The notes under the pieces are model-generated. The model saw only the letters and a list, made by a program, of their open reading frames with translations, was not told where the DNA came from and made no database searches. Below, piece by piece: positions 42,698 to 52,138 of a DNA stretch of 64,000 nucleotides. Position 1 is the first letter of the stretch; each line of letters opens with the position of its first letter. The DNA comes from Mycobacterium palustre (GTDB taxonomy: Bacteria > Actinomycetota > Actinomycetes > Mycobacteriales > Mycobacteriaceae): positions 1-64,000 of the forward strand of contig NZ_LQPJ01000021.1 of the NCBI RefSeq assembly GCF_002101785.1. Reading direction: 5' to 3'. A program made the translations under genes and the position numbers.

Positions 42698-44074
42698 CTA
42701 TCCACCCGATCCCGCCGGCGGCGCTTCTGCGGGCGGCGGCGCCTGACCGAGACCCGCGTCGGGCGACGGGGCCGCGCCCGGCGGAGGACCGGGTGGCGGG
42801 GCCGCACTCGGCGGGGGGCCGGGCAGCGGCCCATGGTTGCCCGGGCCCGGTCCGGGCACCGCACCCGGCGGCGGTGGGGGCAGCGGCAACGCATTGGGAT
42901 CGACCCACGGTGGCCGCACGGGGTTATGCAGCGGATCGAGCGTGTAAGTCATGCGATACGGATCCCCGGGCAACGGTGGCTCCGGCTCGTCGAGCTGTCC
43001 CCAATGGGTTCCCAACAACAGTCCCCGCTTGAGCCGTGGAATCGACATGTCGAAATCGACGTGCAGGTTGAAGTAGTCGCCTCGGACAGCCCGGTCGACA
43101 AAGTTCTGGGTGAAGGGGAACACGAACCCCGCCGCGATCGCCGTACCGAGCTCCGGCCCGACGTCGGCGAGCGCTTTGATGGTCGGCTCCAGGTTCTTGA
43201 GGTTCTGGACCAGGTCAGCCTGGGCGTCGTTGACGAGCCGGGTGGCGGTGTTGCTGAAGACACGAAGTTTGTCCAGAGCGGCCGTCAGGCGCGGCCGCTC
43301 TTTGATCAGCACATCGAGTGCGGGCGGTATCTTGCGCAACGCCTCGGTGACAACGGCGTGTTGATCGGCGAATGTCCTTGCAAGCCGGTTCAGCGCCTGG
43401 ATGGAGTCAACGATGTTATCCCGCTGTTGATCCAGAGTCCCCACGAACGTGTCGAGACGAGTGATCAGATCGCGCACGGCCCCCTCACGCCCGGACAGGG
43501 CGGCGGAAAAATTGTGAATGACTTCCCCGATTTGTCCCAGTCCCCCGCCGTTGACGACCGCCCCGAGCGACGACAGCGTCTGCTCGGTTGACGGGTAGGC
43601 CGATGTCCGGCTCAGCGGGATGGTCGCGCCCGGCTGTAGCCGTCCGCTTCCCCGCTGGCCGAGCGGCGTATTGAGTTCCACATGCATGGATCCCAGCAGG
43701 CTGGTCTGGCCGACGGTGGCTACCACGTTGGCCGGGACGACGACGTCGCGCTTGACCGAGATCTCGACGTCGGCGTGCCAGCCCCGCACCCTCATCGTGC
43801 CGACACTGCCGACGATGACGTCGTCGATCATCACCGGCGAATTCGACTCCATCGTGCCGACATTCGGGAGTTCTACGTGGTAGATGTTGGCCCCCGGCCC
43901 CCGTCCCACCGCGCCGGGCAGCGGTAGCGAATTCAGGCCGTGGAACGCGCATCCCGTCGACGTCACCACCACGCAACAGCCGACGGCGAACATTCGCCGG
44001 GCTAGACGCGATGGCCCGGCTCCTTTTCGGGACGAGGGCCCGCATCGTCGCCGGGCCGCCATCCGGGCGATCAT
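42698..44074 (-). CDS. mceE: MceE, Mce-family lipoprotein subunit
   Basis: A 458-residue Mce subunit with a lipoprotein signal (FAVGCCVVVTSTGCAFHG, lipobox STGC), as expected for the E position. The Mce domain has GTMESNSPVMIDDVIVGSVGTMRVRGWHADVEISVKRDVVVPANVV, followed by the helical part. The C-terminus is a Pro/Gly-rich tail of about 65 residues. The ATG overlaps the mceD stop as ATGA. The first five codons (MIARM) and 17 bases around the start are identical to those of mceD. Confidence 0.93.
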   Translation of the reverse strand: MIARMAARRRCGPSSRKGAGPSRLARRMFAVGCCVVVTSTGCAFHGLNSLPLPGAVGRGPGANIYHVELPNVGTMESNSPVMIDDVIVGSVGTMRVRGWHADVEISVKRDVVVPANVVATVGQTSLLGSMHVELNTPLGQRGSGRLQPGATIPLSRTSAYPSTEQTLSSLGAVVNGGGLGQIGEVIHNFSAALSGREGAVRDLITRLDTFVGTLDQQRDNIVDSIQALNRLARTFADQHAVVTEALRKIPPALDVLIKERPRLTAALDKLRVFSNTATRLVNDAQADLVQNLKNLEPTIKALADVGPELGTAIAAGFVFPFTQNFVDRAVRGDYFNLHVDFDMSIPRLKRGLLLGTHWGQLDEPEPPLPGDPYRMTYTLDPLHNPVRPPWVDPNALPLPPPPPGAVPGPGPGNHGPLPGPPPSAAPPPGPPPGAAPSPDAGLGQAPPPAEAPPAGSGG

Positions 44075-45492
44075 TGTTGTGGCCCTTCGTCTGGCAGCAG
44101 CATGCCCGACACGGTCGGCGCCGGTGGTGGCGGCACCGGTGTCGACGGTGGCGGCGGCAGCGGCATCGCGGCGCCCGGGATCCGCGCCGGTGGCACCGCC
44201 CCCGGCGGTCCCACGGGATCACCGGGCAGGCCGGTGTAGGCCGACACCGCGGGCGGGATTTCGGGTGGTCCGGGTTTTGGACCCTCGCCGCCGGGTGCTA
44301 GGCGCGGTTCGGTGTAGAGGATCTTGGAAGGGTCGATCGATTTCTGCAGAAATATGCTGATGGGAAGCGGCGACTCGTTGAAGTTGAGCAGTCGCAATCC
44401 GGGACCGAGAAACAGCGAACACAGCTTGCCCGATTCCACCGCGGTGACATTCTCGATGGAGCCGGTCGTCGCGCAGCCAGGCACGGGTAGCGGAAGCAGC
44501 ATCCCCGAGAACGTGGGATTCGCGAAGTTCATTAACCCGAACCCTCCCACGATGGTTCCGGTGTCGGCGTTGTAGTCGTTGAAGAAGTTGCCGAGCGCAT
44601 TGGGCGATGTATGCAGGATGTTCTCCAGGGCCATGTGGTGATCGACTAGGTTCTGCGTGACATCGGCCAACCTGGCGATCTGCTCGCTGGTCTGGTTGCG
44701 AGTGCCGGCGACGAATCGCTGTACCTCGCCGACCGCCGTCGACAGGTCGGTCAGCGCCGCGTCCAGGTCGGATTTGCTGTCGTCGACGACGCTGGTAAGT
44801 GTGGCCAAGCGGTCGTTGAACTGCACGAGCTGAACGTTGCTGTCGCGCAGCGCGTCGACAAAGGTCTGCAGGTTTTTGATGACGTCTACGATGTTGCCGC
44901 TGCCGTTGGCGAGGATCCGGCCCACCCCGGACAGCTGACCGAGCGTTTGCCGTAGTTTGTCACCGTTGCCATCGAGCGCGTTCGCGGCGCTGTCGATGAA
45001 CCGGCCCACCGACGTGCCCGATACGCCGCTTTTGGGCCCCAAATCCGTTGCCAACCGCATCAATTGGGTTTTGACTTCGTCCCACTCCACTGGTACCGCG
45101 GTCCGTTCAACCGGTATAACTGCCCCATCGTGCATGACCGGTCCGCTGTCGCGATAGGCCGGTGTGAGTTGCACGTAGCGGGAAGCGACCAGGTTCGGGG
45201 CGACGATGACTGCCTTCGCGTCCGCCGGAATGGGCACGCCGCGGTCGACCTCGAGGGTCATCTTGGCCTGCGTGCCCTGCGGCTGAATGGCTTTGATGTG
45301 GCCGACTTTGACACCCGAGACCCGCACCTCGTCATTGGGATAGATCGCGGTGGCGGTGGTGAAATACGCGGTGATCGTGCGTGGTCCGAAGACGGTATTG
45401 CGGACGAGTACCGCGGCTCCGGCAATGATGAGCCCGGCCAGCACGACCGCCGCCACGGTCGTCAACCTGCCGCGGGGCATCCGGGCGATCAT
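44071..45492 (-). CDS. mceD: MceD, Mce-family subunit
   Basis: A 473-residue subunit with a membrane anchor (TTVAAVVLAGLIIAGAAVLV), the Mce domain (ITAYFTTATAIYPNDEVRVSGVKVGHIKAIQPQGTQAKMTLEVDRG and IVAPNLVASRYVQLTPAYRDSGPVMHDGAVIPVERT) and a helical barrel segment. It has a long Pro-rich tail (PPEIPPAVSAYTGLPG to APTVSGMLLPDEG). The ATG 45492 overlaps the mceC stop as ATGA; the longer open frame is inside mceC. Member of the coupled mceA-F series. Confidence 0.93.
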   Translation of the reverse strand: MIARMPRGRLTTVAAVVLAGLIIAGAAVLVRNTVFGPRTITAYFTTATAIYPNDEVRVSGVKVGHIKAIQPQGTQAKMTLEVDRGVPIPADAKAVIVAPNLVASRYVQLTPAYRDSGPVMHDGAVIPVERTAVPVEWDEVKTQLMRLATDLGPKSGVSGTSVGRFIDSAANALDGNGDKLRQTLGQLSGVGRILANGSGNIVDVIKNLQTFVDALRDSNVQLVQFNDRLATLTSVVDDSKSDLDAALTDLSTAVGEVQRFVAGTRNQTSEQIARLADVTQNLVDHHMALENILHTSPNALGNFFNDYNADTGTIVGGFGLMNFANPTFSGMLLPLPVPGCATTGSIENVTAVESGKLCSLFLGPGLRLLNFNESPLPISIFLQKSIDPSKILYTEPRLAPGGEGPKPGPPEIPPAVSAYTGLPGDPVGPPGAVPPARIPGAAMPLPPPPSTPVPPPPAPTVSGMLLPDEGPQQ

Positions 45493-46607
45493 TGCGATCC
45501 CCCAACCCTGCCGCCGATCGTGCAACCGGGGCATAGCGGAATACCGTTGTACGGCCAGGGGAACAGCGACCGAGGTACCGGCGAAGGGAAGCCTGGACCG
45601 CGGGCCGTGTCGAAGGTGCGGAATCCCCAAAGATAGTCGATGAACGGCTGCAGGATTGCCTCTTGCTGGAGGTTCGGGACGAACGCCGAGTAGGCGTACA
45701 TATTGGAGATGGCCTCACCGACCGTGATCTCGAATTTCGCGAGGCCCGGCAGCGCTTTGCCGATGTTGTCGCGGTTCTTTTCCAGGACCCCGACCACCCT
45801 ATTGAGTCTCTCCAGCGTCGGTGCCAACGTGCTTTCGTTGTCGTGCACCAATGCCGTCAGTTGCTTGGCCACCGCCGACGTGTTGGCCAACAGATCCACA
45901 ATCTCTTGTCGCCGCGCCACCAAGACTTGGAGCAAAGAGTCCGAGTTGAGGATGAGCTTGTTGACCTGCATGCTGCGTTCGGAAAGTACGCCGGTGACGT
46001 CGCTGGCACTTTTGAAGAGGTCGCCCAGGGTCTTGTTGCGGCTGTTGAGGGTGCGTGACAGCCGGGTGAGTGCGTCAAAGGCAGGCCCCATCTGAGGCGC
46101 GATCTGGTCGAGCGTCGCCGACAACGTGTCCAACGACTGGTTCAGCGCCGTGGTGTTCGTTCCCGCAGCGTCGGTTGTCAGGTCGCTGACCGCTTCGGTC
46201 AGCGAGTAAGGCGAAGACGTGCGCGAGACGGGGATGAGAGCCATCGGATGCAACGTGCCGCTGCCGGCGGACTCCAGCGTCAGCACCCGCTCGCCCAGCA
46301 GCGTGCCGGTGCGGATGTGCGCGGAAGTCTCCGACCCGAGCAGGATGTTGCCCTTCATCGCGAACGTCACCAGCGCATCGCCGTGTCGCAGCTTCACATC
46401 CGACACCGTGCCGACCTTTATCCCCGACACCGTCACGGGGTTGCCCGTCGCAAGACCGCCGGCTTCGGAAAACAGCGCCTGGTACCTGACCATCGTCGCC
46501 CAGGTGATGAACCGGTCGGGCGACAGCCCCACCAGGATGATCAGTACGATCAAGATCGCACCGATGAGTCCGGCCTTGACGAGCCCCGTTCCGCGATACC
46601 TCAGCAT
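45489..46607 (-). CDS. mceC: MceC, Mce-family subunit
   Basis: A 372-residue subunit, with a membrane anchor (GLIGAILIVLIILVGLS), the Mce domain (RYQALFSEAGGLATGNPVTVSGIKVGTVSDVKLRHGDALVTFAMKGNILLG) and a helical C-terminal part rich in coiled-coil-like segments. It lacks the long Pro-rich tail of D, E and F. It abuts mceB (stop TAA 46608-46610 and start ATG 46605-46607). Confidence 0.92.
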   Translation of the reverse strand: MLRYRGTGLVKAGLIGAILIVLIILVGLSPDRFITWATMVRYQALFSEAGGLATGNPVTVSGIKVGTVSDVKLRHGDALVTFAMKGNILLGSETSAHIRTGTLLGERVLTLESAGSGTLHPMALIPVSRTSSPYSLTEAVSDLTTDAAGTNTTALNQSLDTLSATLDQIAPQMGPAFDALTRLSRTLNSRNKTLGDLFKSASDVTGVLSERSMQVNKLILNSDSLLQVLVARRQEIVDLLANTSAVAKQLTALVHDNESTLAPTLERLNRVVGVLEKNRDNIGKALPGLAKFEITVGEAISNMYAYSAFVPNLQQEAILQPFIDYLWGFRTFDTARGPGFPSPVPRSLFPWPYNGIPLCPGCTIGGRVGGSQ

Positions 46608-47630
46608 TTAGGGTTCCGTGCACCTTCCCGCATCTGACCTGAAAAGGTTCGCTCTTACCGTCCTGCCCTGTAGATCGGTGCCGCGGATCGACAACTGGCA
46701 CAGGTAGTACGGGATGGTGGCGCCGGTTACGCCCAGTCGGACCAGCTTGCGATAGTTCTTGGGCGCCTTGGCGATTGCGGCGTCGAGGCGGTCCTTGTCC
46801 CCATCGAGTATCGGCGCCAGCCGATTCAATTGCGCTATGGTGCCCGACAGCGGCGGCCGCGCGCTGGCCAGCAGATCCGCCAGCGAGGCGGTTCCCTTGT
46901 CCAGGGCGTCGATGGCGGACCCGATGGTGTTGCGGTCGTCGGATAGCCCACTGACAAGCCGCTCGAGACGATCGACCGCACCGGAGAACTTGGTGCCGTC
47001 CTTCGAGATCGTGCCGATCACGATGTTGAGGTTGTCGATCAGTTGCTGCACGGTTCGATCGTTGTCCGCCAAGGCGTTCGAAAACGAGGTCGCCTTGGCG
47101 AACAGGGAATCGAGAGTGCCGCCTTGCCCCTGGAAGACCTGCAACAGCGCCGAGGTGAGTGCGTTGACATCGCGCGCATTCAGGCCCTGGGTAACGGGTT
47201 TCAGGCCGCCGAGCAGCAGATCGAGGTCGAGCGCCGGCGCGGTGCGGTTGACCGGAATCTGACCGCCGGGCGGCAGACGCTTGGTCGGGCCCGGACCGTC
47301 GACGAGCTCGAGGTAGCGATCGCCCACCAGGTTGAGGTAGCGGACCGCCGCCCGGGTGCCCTCGGTGAGGACGACGCTGCGGTCGGCGTCGAACTTCACC
47401 ACGACCTTCTTGTCGGGCTGCAGCGAAACGCTGTTGACCGTGCCCACCCGGATCCCGGCGACCCGCACCGACTGCCCCGCTTTGAGCCGCGACACGTCGG
47501 TGAACACCGCCGAATAGCCGGTCGTCGCACCCGTGCGGTACTGGCCGAAGATGAAGAACAGGAAGGCGGTCAGCATCGCCATCACGACGGCAAAGATCGC
47601 GAACTTGATCAGCGTAGCGCGCGTTCTCAT
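46608..47630 (-). CDS. mceB: MceB, Mce-family subunit
   Basis: A 340-residue subunit: membrane anchor IKFAIFAVVMAMLTAFLFFIFGQ, Mce domain (GYSAVFTDVSRLKAGQSVRVAGIRVGTVNSVSLQPDKKVVVKFDADRSVVLTEGTRAAVRYLNLVGDRYLELVDGPG) and helical region with the end of MceB type (YYLCQLSIRGTDLQGRTVRANLFRSDAGRCTEP) with two cysteines. Start ATG overlaps the mceA stop (ATGA). Usual family length. Confidence 0.93.
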   Translation of the reverse strand: MRTRATLIKFAIFAVVMAMLTAFLFFIFGQYRTGATTGYSAVFTDVSRLKAGQSVRVAGIRVGTVNSVSLQPDKKVVVKFDADRSVVLTEGTRAAVRYLNLVGDRYLELVDGPGPTKRLPPGGQIPVNRTAPALDLDLLLGGLKPVTQGLNARDVNALTSALLQVFQGQGGTLDSLFAKATSFSNALADNDRTVQQLIDNLNIVIGTISKDGTKFSGAVDRLERLVSGLSDDRNTIGSAIDALDKGTASLADLLASARPPLSGTIAQLNRLAPILDGDKDRLDAAIAKAPKNYRKLVRLGVTGATIPYYLCQLSIRGTDLQGRTVRANLFRSDAGRCTEP

Positions 47631-48904
47631 CCGGGTTGTCCGATCTGCGCTGGGTTGCGTGGCGGGCCCGCGATCGGCCCGTACAACAGCTGTTTGAGGA
47701 GGTCGGAGTCGATCAGCAGCTGTTGGTTTCCGTACCCCACCGGGTTGGCGCCGATATCGGCAATCAATTGCGGCGGGTTGGTGTTGAACGGCAGCTTAGG
47801 CAGGCCCATGCAGTGCGGGCCGCCCGTGGCCGCAACCTTCGGCAGGTTCGTCGGATACCGATAGCGTTCGGCGCCCCAGGTCAGGCTCGCCGATATGTTG
47901 ATGCTCGGTTCCGGCAGCGGAGCACCGTGCGCTATCTGTATCAGCCCGCCGAAACTACAGGTGAGCGCTGGACTGTACTCGTTGGTCAGATCGGTGGTCG
48001 GCACCAGCAGATGCATCACATCCGTCAGCGGTTGGCGGTTCGTCGACAAGACGTCGTTGCCGATGTCGGCCAATCCGATCGCGCTGATCAGCAACGCATC
48101 CAGGTTGTGCTGCTCATCGACAACTGTCTTGCTGATCCGGGTCGCGTTGGAGGCGGTTTTCACCAGGTTCGGTGCCGCGTCGGCGTAGGCGCTGGACACC
48201 GCCGGCAGGACTGAGAGGTCATGCCTGAATGCGGGAAGGCTCGGCTCCAGTCTGGCCAGAAACGAATCCAGGTCGCTCAGCGACTGGCCCAGCTGTGGGC
48301 CCCGTCCACTAAACGCCTGCGCGAGCGCACCCAGTGACTCGTTGAGCTTAGGCGGGTCGATCTGGGCCAGAACGGACACCAATTGTTGGAACACCGTGTT
48401 GATTTCGACCATGACGTGTTGGCCCTCCAGCGTCTGGCCGGCGTGGAGCCGTTGGGCCGAGGGCTCGGCGGGTGGTACCAGTTCGACGAACTTCGCGCCG
48501 AATACCGTCGATGACGTGATGTCGACGAGAACGTTGGCGGGAATGAACTTCATCTCCGACGGGTACATCGCCAGGTGAAGCGCCGCTTGCCCGTTCGGCA
48601 GCGACTCGATTGAGGCCACCCTGCCCACCTGCACGCCGCGCAACTTGACTTTCGCGTCGGCATTCATCACCAGCCCGGCTCGCTGCGAAATGACGGTCAC
48701 CGGCACGGTTTTGGTGAAGTCGCCCTGAAACAGGGCCACCGCCAGCGCGAAGATCGCGATCACCACGGCGACGGTCGCAAGGCCCGCCAGCGGCCGCGCG
48801 TAGGACCGGACGCCGAAGTGCTGCCCCGGCGAAGCTCCGATCGGCCCTGCGGCACTGGTGGTTTCGGACCGATGGATGGGACCCGGCCCGAGATTTCTCG
48901 TCAC
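47627..48904 (-). CDS. mceA: MceA, Mce-family subunit
   Basis: A 425-residue subunit. A cytoplasmic N-terminus of about 35 residues precedes the membrane anchor (LAGLATVAVVIAIFALAVALF), then the Mce domain (VPVTVISQRAGLVMNADAKVKLRGVQVGRVASIESLPNGQAALHLAMYPSEMKFIPANVLVDITSSTVFGAKFVELVPP). The C-terminus has a conserved region ending near PHCMGLPKLPF with cysteine. GTG 48904 lies 19 bases after yrbEB and has a GGGAG-type sequence before it. The Mce number (1-4 or other) cannot be set from sequence alone. Confidence 0.93.
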   Translation of the reverse strand: MTRNLGPGPIHRSETTSAAGPIGASPGQHFGVRSYARPLAGLATVAVVIAIFALAVALFQGDFTKTVPVTVISQRAGLVMNADAKVKLRGVQVGRVASIESLPNGQAALHLAMYPSEMKFIPANVLVDITSSTVFGAKFVELVPPAEPSAQRLHAGQTLEGQHVMVEINTVFQQLVSVLAQIDPPKLNESLGALAQAFSGRGPQLGQSLSDLDSFLARLEPSLPAFRHDLSVLPAVSSAYADAAPNLVKTASNATRISKTVVDEQHNLDALLISAIGLADIGNDVLSTNRQPLTDVMHLLVPTTDLTNEYSPALTCSFGGLIQIAHGAPLPEPSINISASLTWGAERYRYPTNLPKVAATGGPHCMGLPKLPFNTNPPQLIADIGANPVGYGNQQLLIDSDLLKQLLYGPIAGPPRNPAQIGQPG

Positions 48905-48923
48905 TTACGCGCTCCCACCTCTC

Positions 48924-49772
48924 CTATCCCGATAGGTTGAAGTTGCCGTTGCTTCCGTAAATGGACAACGAGACCAGTAGCGTTACCGACACCACGATGA
49001 CGAGCGAGGTGCGCACCGCGTTTCCTGTCGCGACGCCCACCCCCGATGGTCCGCCGGAAGCGAAATATCCGTAATAGGTGTGTATCAGCAAGACGGTCAG
49101 GGCCATGAGGATCGCTTGCAAAAACGACCACAACAAATCGATCGGGTTCAGGAACGTGTTGAAGTAGTGCTGGTACAGCCCGGAGGACTGCCCGAGCAGA
49201 AACGTCGTGGTGAACTGGCTCGCGACGAACGACAGGATGACCGCGATGGAGTAGAGCGGCGTGATCGCGAGCATCCCGGCCAGGATTCGGGTGCTGACCA
49301 GGTACGAAATCGGGCGGATAGCCATGCTTTCCAGCGCGTCGATCTCTTCGTTGATCCGCATCGCACCCAGCTGAGCGGTCACCCCGGCGCCGAAGGTTGC
49401 CGCCAGACCGATCCCTACGACCACCGGTGCCGAAATCCGCACATTGATGAACGCGGCCAAAAAGCCGGTCAGCGCCTCGATGCCGATATTGCCCAGCGAC
49501 GAATACCCTTGCACCGCCAGTACGCCACCGGTGGCAAGCGTCAAAAACCCGACGATGACCACCGTTCCGCCGATCATCGCCAAAGTGCCTGCGCCCATGC
49601 TGATCTCGGCGATCAGCCGGATGACTTCGCGCCGGTAGTGAACCGCCGCGAACGGTGCAGCGGCTAGCGCCTTTCCGTAGAAAAGCGTGTGATCGCCAAT
49701 TCGGCCGAGCGTACCCACCGGGCGTTCGAGTTGGCGGAAAAGCCTGGGATAGGCGGCTCGCAGCGTCATCAT
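48924..49772 (-). CDS. yrbEB: YrbEB permease subunit of the Mce system
   Basis: A 282-residue inner-membrane permease of the MlaE/YrbE family, with five to six hydrophobic helices. The conserved EExDALExMxIxPxxYLVxxR loop (INEEIDALESMAIRPISYLVSTRILAG, residues 132-158) that couples to the ATPase MceG is complete. It is the second permease of the pair. The start could be ATG 49772 or the next ATG codon; both are 16 to 19 bases after yrbEA. No mceG ATPase is in the window; in mycobacteria it is encoded elsewhere. Confidence 0.95.
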   Translation of the reverse strand: MMTLRAAYPRLFRQLERPVGTLGRIGDHTLFYGKALAAAPFAAVHYRREVIRLIAEISMGAGTLAMIGGTVVIVGFLTLATGGVLAVQGYSSLGNIGIEALTGFLAAFINVRISAPVVVGIGLAATFGAGVTAQLGAMRINEEIDALESMAIRPISYLVSTRILAGMLAITPLYSIAVILSFVASQFTTTFLLGQSSGLYQHYFNTFLNPIDLLWSFLQAILMALTVLLIHTYYGYFASGGPSGVGVATGNAVRTSLVIVVSVTLLVSLSIYGSNGNFNLSG

Positions 49773-49788
49773 CCGCGTCTTTCCGCCG

Positions 49789-50607
49789 TCACTTCGCAGT
49801 CATCTTGATGCCGATTGCTGTAACCAGCACGTTCACGACGAACAGCGACATGAAGGCGTAGACCACCGTCTCGTTCACCGCGTTCCCGACGGCCTTGGCG
49901 CCCCCGCTGCTGATTATCAGGCCGCGATAGCAGGCAACCAATCCGGCGATGAGGCCGAAAAGCGCTGCCTTGACACACGAAATGATGACTTCCGGCACGC
50001 CGGTCAGCAACGTGATCCCCGCAGCGAAAGCGCCCGGATTGACGTCTTGGACGAACACCGAAAAGATGTAGCCGCCCACGATGCCGATGATGCAAACCAA
50101 GCTATTCAGCAGCAACGCGACGAGCCCGGCGGCCAGCATTCGAGGCGTGACCAAGCGTTGCACCGGGTTGATCCCCAGCACCTCCATCGCGTCGATCTCT
50201 TCGCGGATGGTGCGCGAGCCCAGATCCGCGCAGATCGCCGTCGCACCCGCTCCCGCGACGATCAACACGGTCACGACGGGGCCGACCTGGGTAACCGCGC
50301 CAAACGCCGCCCCCGCACCGGACAAATCGGCCGCGCCGAGTTCGCGCAGGAGAATGTTGAGCGTGAAGCTGATCAGCGTGGTAAACGGGATGGCCACCAA
50401 CAAGGTCGGCGCCAGCGAGACGCGGGCGATAAACCAGGACTGCTCCAAGAACTCGCGCCCCTGAAACGGCCGGCGGAACGCGAATTTGATCGCGTCGGCC
50501 GACATCGCGAACAAGCCCCCGACCGCCTGCATGGGCCCGGAGAGGTTGCCTTTCAGCTTCAGCGGAGGCAATCCCGGTGACCAACGGTCGCCACGGTTAT
50601 CTGCCAT
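49789..50607 (-). CDS. yrbEA: YrbEA permease subunit of the Mce system
   Basis: A 272-residue MlaE-family permease with the signature REEIDAMEVLGINPVQRLVTPRMLAAGL (about residues 135-162) and five to six helices. It is the first gene of an eight-gene operon yrbEA-yrbEB-mceA-F. I chose ATG 50607 (MADNRGDRW): GGGAGG lies about 11 bases upstream; an in-frame TTG at 50616 is too close to it. The operon is headed by this gene; no regulator is adjacent. Confidence 0.94.
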   Translation of the reverse strand: MADNRGDRWSPGLPPLKLKGNLSGPMQAVGGLFAMSADAIKFAFRRPFQGREFLEQSWFIARVSLAPTLLVAIPFTTLISFTLNILLRELGAADLSGAGAAFGAVTQVGPVVTVLIVAGAGATAICADLGSRTIREEIDAMEVLGINPVQRLVTPRMLAAGLVALLLNSLVCIIGIVGGYIFSVFVQDVNPGAFAAGITLLTGVPEVIISCVKAALFGLIAGLVACYRGLIISSGGAKAVGNAVNETVVYAFMSLFVVNVLVTAIGIKMTAK

Positions 50608-50932
50608 AGGCGTCAAATCCTCCCGGCGTCACGAGACCGCTAGTCTGAAAAATTGGCCGCGGCGACACTGGATTCGTGTGGTTCAGCGCGAAATGCTTAG
50701 CGGGCAAACATATTTCGGCACGTATGCCGGGTGAGGCGACCGCTACCATCCTCACGCCACTCCTCCGTTCTGTCGCGTGAGTTGGCGCTCCAGGACCAGG
50801 GGCCCCAAGTCTTGAAGCGTCCGGCGATTATGACTCATGCCGCGTCCCGTGGGAACGAAAAATCTAAAACCGTTATCGGACAGCCCTTGTTCGGCTTGGA
50901 CACCACCGTGCCGGGTCCGGTCCCTATGACAC
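50608..50932. other. 325-base gene-free interval upstream of the mce operon
   Basis: Between yrbEA and the CoA-transferase gene end, both on the minus strand, there are 325 bases. I see no conserved gene, no copy of the GAGAAT-N3-ATTCTC motif and no strong palindrome except GGGGCCCC near 50810. An open frame on the plus strand (50731-50940) has no recognisable protein character. This interval should hold the mce promoter. Confidence 0.6.
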
Positions 50933-52138
50933 TCATGTGACCGCACCGGCCGTCTTGAGTTCGATGATCCGGTCCCAATCGAGCCCGATCTCCATCAGTA
51001 TTTCGTCGGTCTGCTCGGCGAATCCGGGCGCCGGTCCCGTCTGCGGCGCGGTGACGTCGAACTGGACCGGGTTGGCGACCAAGTCGAGTTCACCTGCGCG
51101 CACCAGATACTCGTTCGCGCGGATCTGTGCGTCGTCGACCGCCTGCAACGTGTCCTGCACCGGCGCCCACGGGCCGGCGAGCGTGGCGAAGCGTTCGCTC
51201 CACTCGGCAAGGGTGCGGGTGGCGATCACCTTGGTCAAGATCTCCACGGCATCGGCGGTATGGGCGGCAATGCTTTCGGCGGTGGCAAACCGCGGATCGT
51301 CCGCCAGCTCGGGCAGGTCGACGTGCCGGCACACGTCGGCCCAGAACTTGGTTGGCTGCATCATCACCAAAGAGATGTAGCGGCCGTCGGCCGTCGCGTA
51401 GACGCCCACCAGCGGGTTGACCGGCGACCCATGGATGCCGGGCGGCGGCGCTTCCAACCGCTGCCCGAGGTGCTTAGTCAACGCCACCGTGTGGCCCAAC
51501 GACCACAGGCCGCTGCCCAGCAACGACACATCCACGACGGACGGCACTCCGGTGCGTTCGCGTTTGAGCAACGCCGCGGCGATGCCTCCGGCCAGGTTGG
51601 TGCCCGAAATGGTGTCACCGTAGGCGGGCCCCGGCGGATTGATCATCCCCTCGTAACCCATCGGGGTGATGGTGGCCGCCGTTCCGGCCCGGCACCAGAA
51701 CGCGGTCATGTCGTAGCCGCCTTTGGTCGCCTCCTGACCCCGGGGGCCGAGCGCGCTTCCGCGCGCGTAGACGATCGACGGGTTCACCGCCCGGATGTCG
51801 TCGACGTCGATGCCGAACTTCTGCCGGGCATCGGGCAAGAAACTGGTCAGGAACACATCGGCGCGGCGGGCCAGCTCATAGAGCACCTCCCGGCCCTCAG
51901 GCACCGACATGTCCAGCCCGATGCTGCGCTTGCCGCGGTTGGCATGCTCGATGTTGGGGTTCGGGTCGCCTTCGACGCGCAACATGCCGGTCTGGCGGAG
52001 CCCACGCTGGGGGTCCCCGGTGACGGCGTGCTCGACCTTGACCACGTCGGCGCCCCACTCGGCCAGCACGGCACCCGCCGACGGGACGAACCCGTACATG
52101 GCGACCTCCAAGACGCGGATGCCCTCCAGCGGCCTCAT
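50933..52138 (-). CDS. CaiB/BaiF CoA-transferase family III protein
   Basis: A 401-residue formyl-CoA-transferase-type protein that moves CoA between acyl groups, or racemises branched acyl-CoAs. The start RPLEGIRVLEVAMYGFVPSAGAVLAEWGADVVKVEHAVTGDPQRGL is standard. ANRGKRSIGLDMSVPEGREVLYELARRADVFLTSFLP and the YDMTAFWCRAG segment (the catalytic Asp of family III near residue 143) follow. ATG 52138 has GGGGG as ribosome-binding region and overlaps the stop of a possible small upstream frame. Upstream, at 52306-52320, is a near-perfect copy of the recurrent operator. It probably acts on the CoA esters of the neighbouring pathway. Confidence 0.92.
   Translation of the reverse strand: MRPLEGIRVLEVAMYGFVPSAGAVLAEWGADVVKVEHAVTGDPQRGLRQTGMLRVEGDPNPNIEHANRGKRSIGLDMSVPEGREVLYELARRADVFLTSFLPDARQKFGIDVDDIRAVNPSIVYARGSALGPRGQEATKGGYDMTAFWCRAGTAATITPMGYEGMINPPGPAYGDTISGTNLAGGIAAALLKRERTGVPSVVDVSLLGSGLWSLGHTVALTKHLGQRLEAPPPGIHGSPVNPLVGVYATADGRYISLVMMQPTKFWADVCRHVDLPELADDPRFATAESIAAHTADAVEILTKVIATRTLAEWSERFATLAGPWAPVQDTLQAVDDAQIRANEYLVRAGELDLVANPVQFDVTAPQTGPAPGFAEQTDEILMEIGLDWDRIIELKTAGAVT

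Noticed and set aside
50800..50830. DosR-box-like sequence (GGGGCCCCAAGTC) upstream of mce
   Set aside because: It lacks the GGGACT-x-AGTCCC symmetry of the hypoxia box.
50731..50940. 69-codon plus-strand open frame between yrbEA and the CoA-transferase
   Set aside because: No ribosome-binding site or protein-like pattern was seen, and the interval is better explained as the mce control region.
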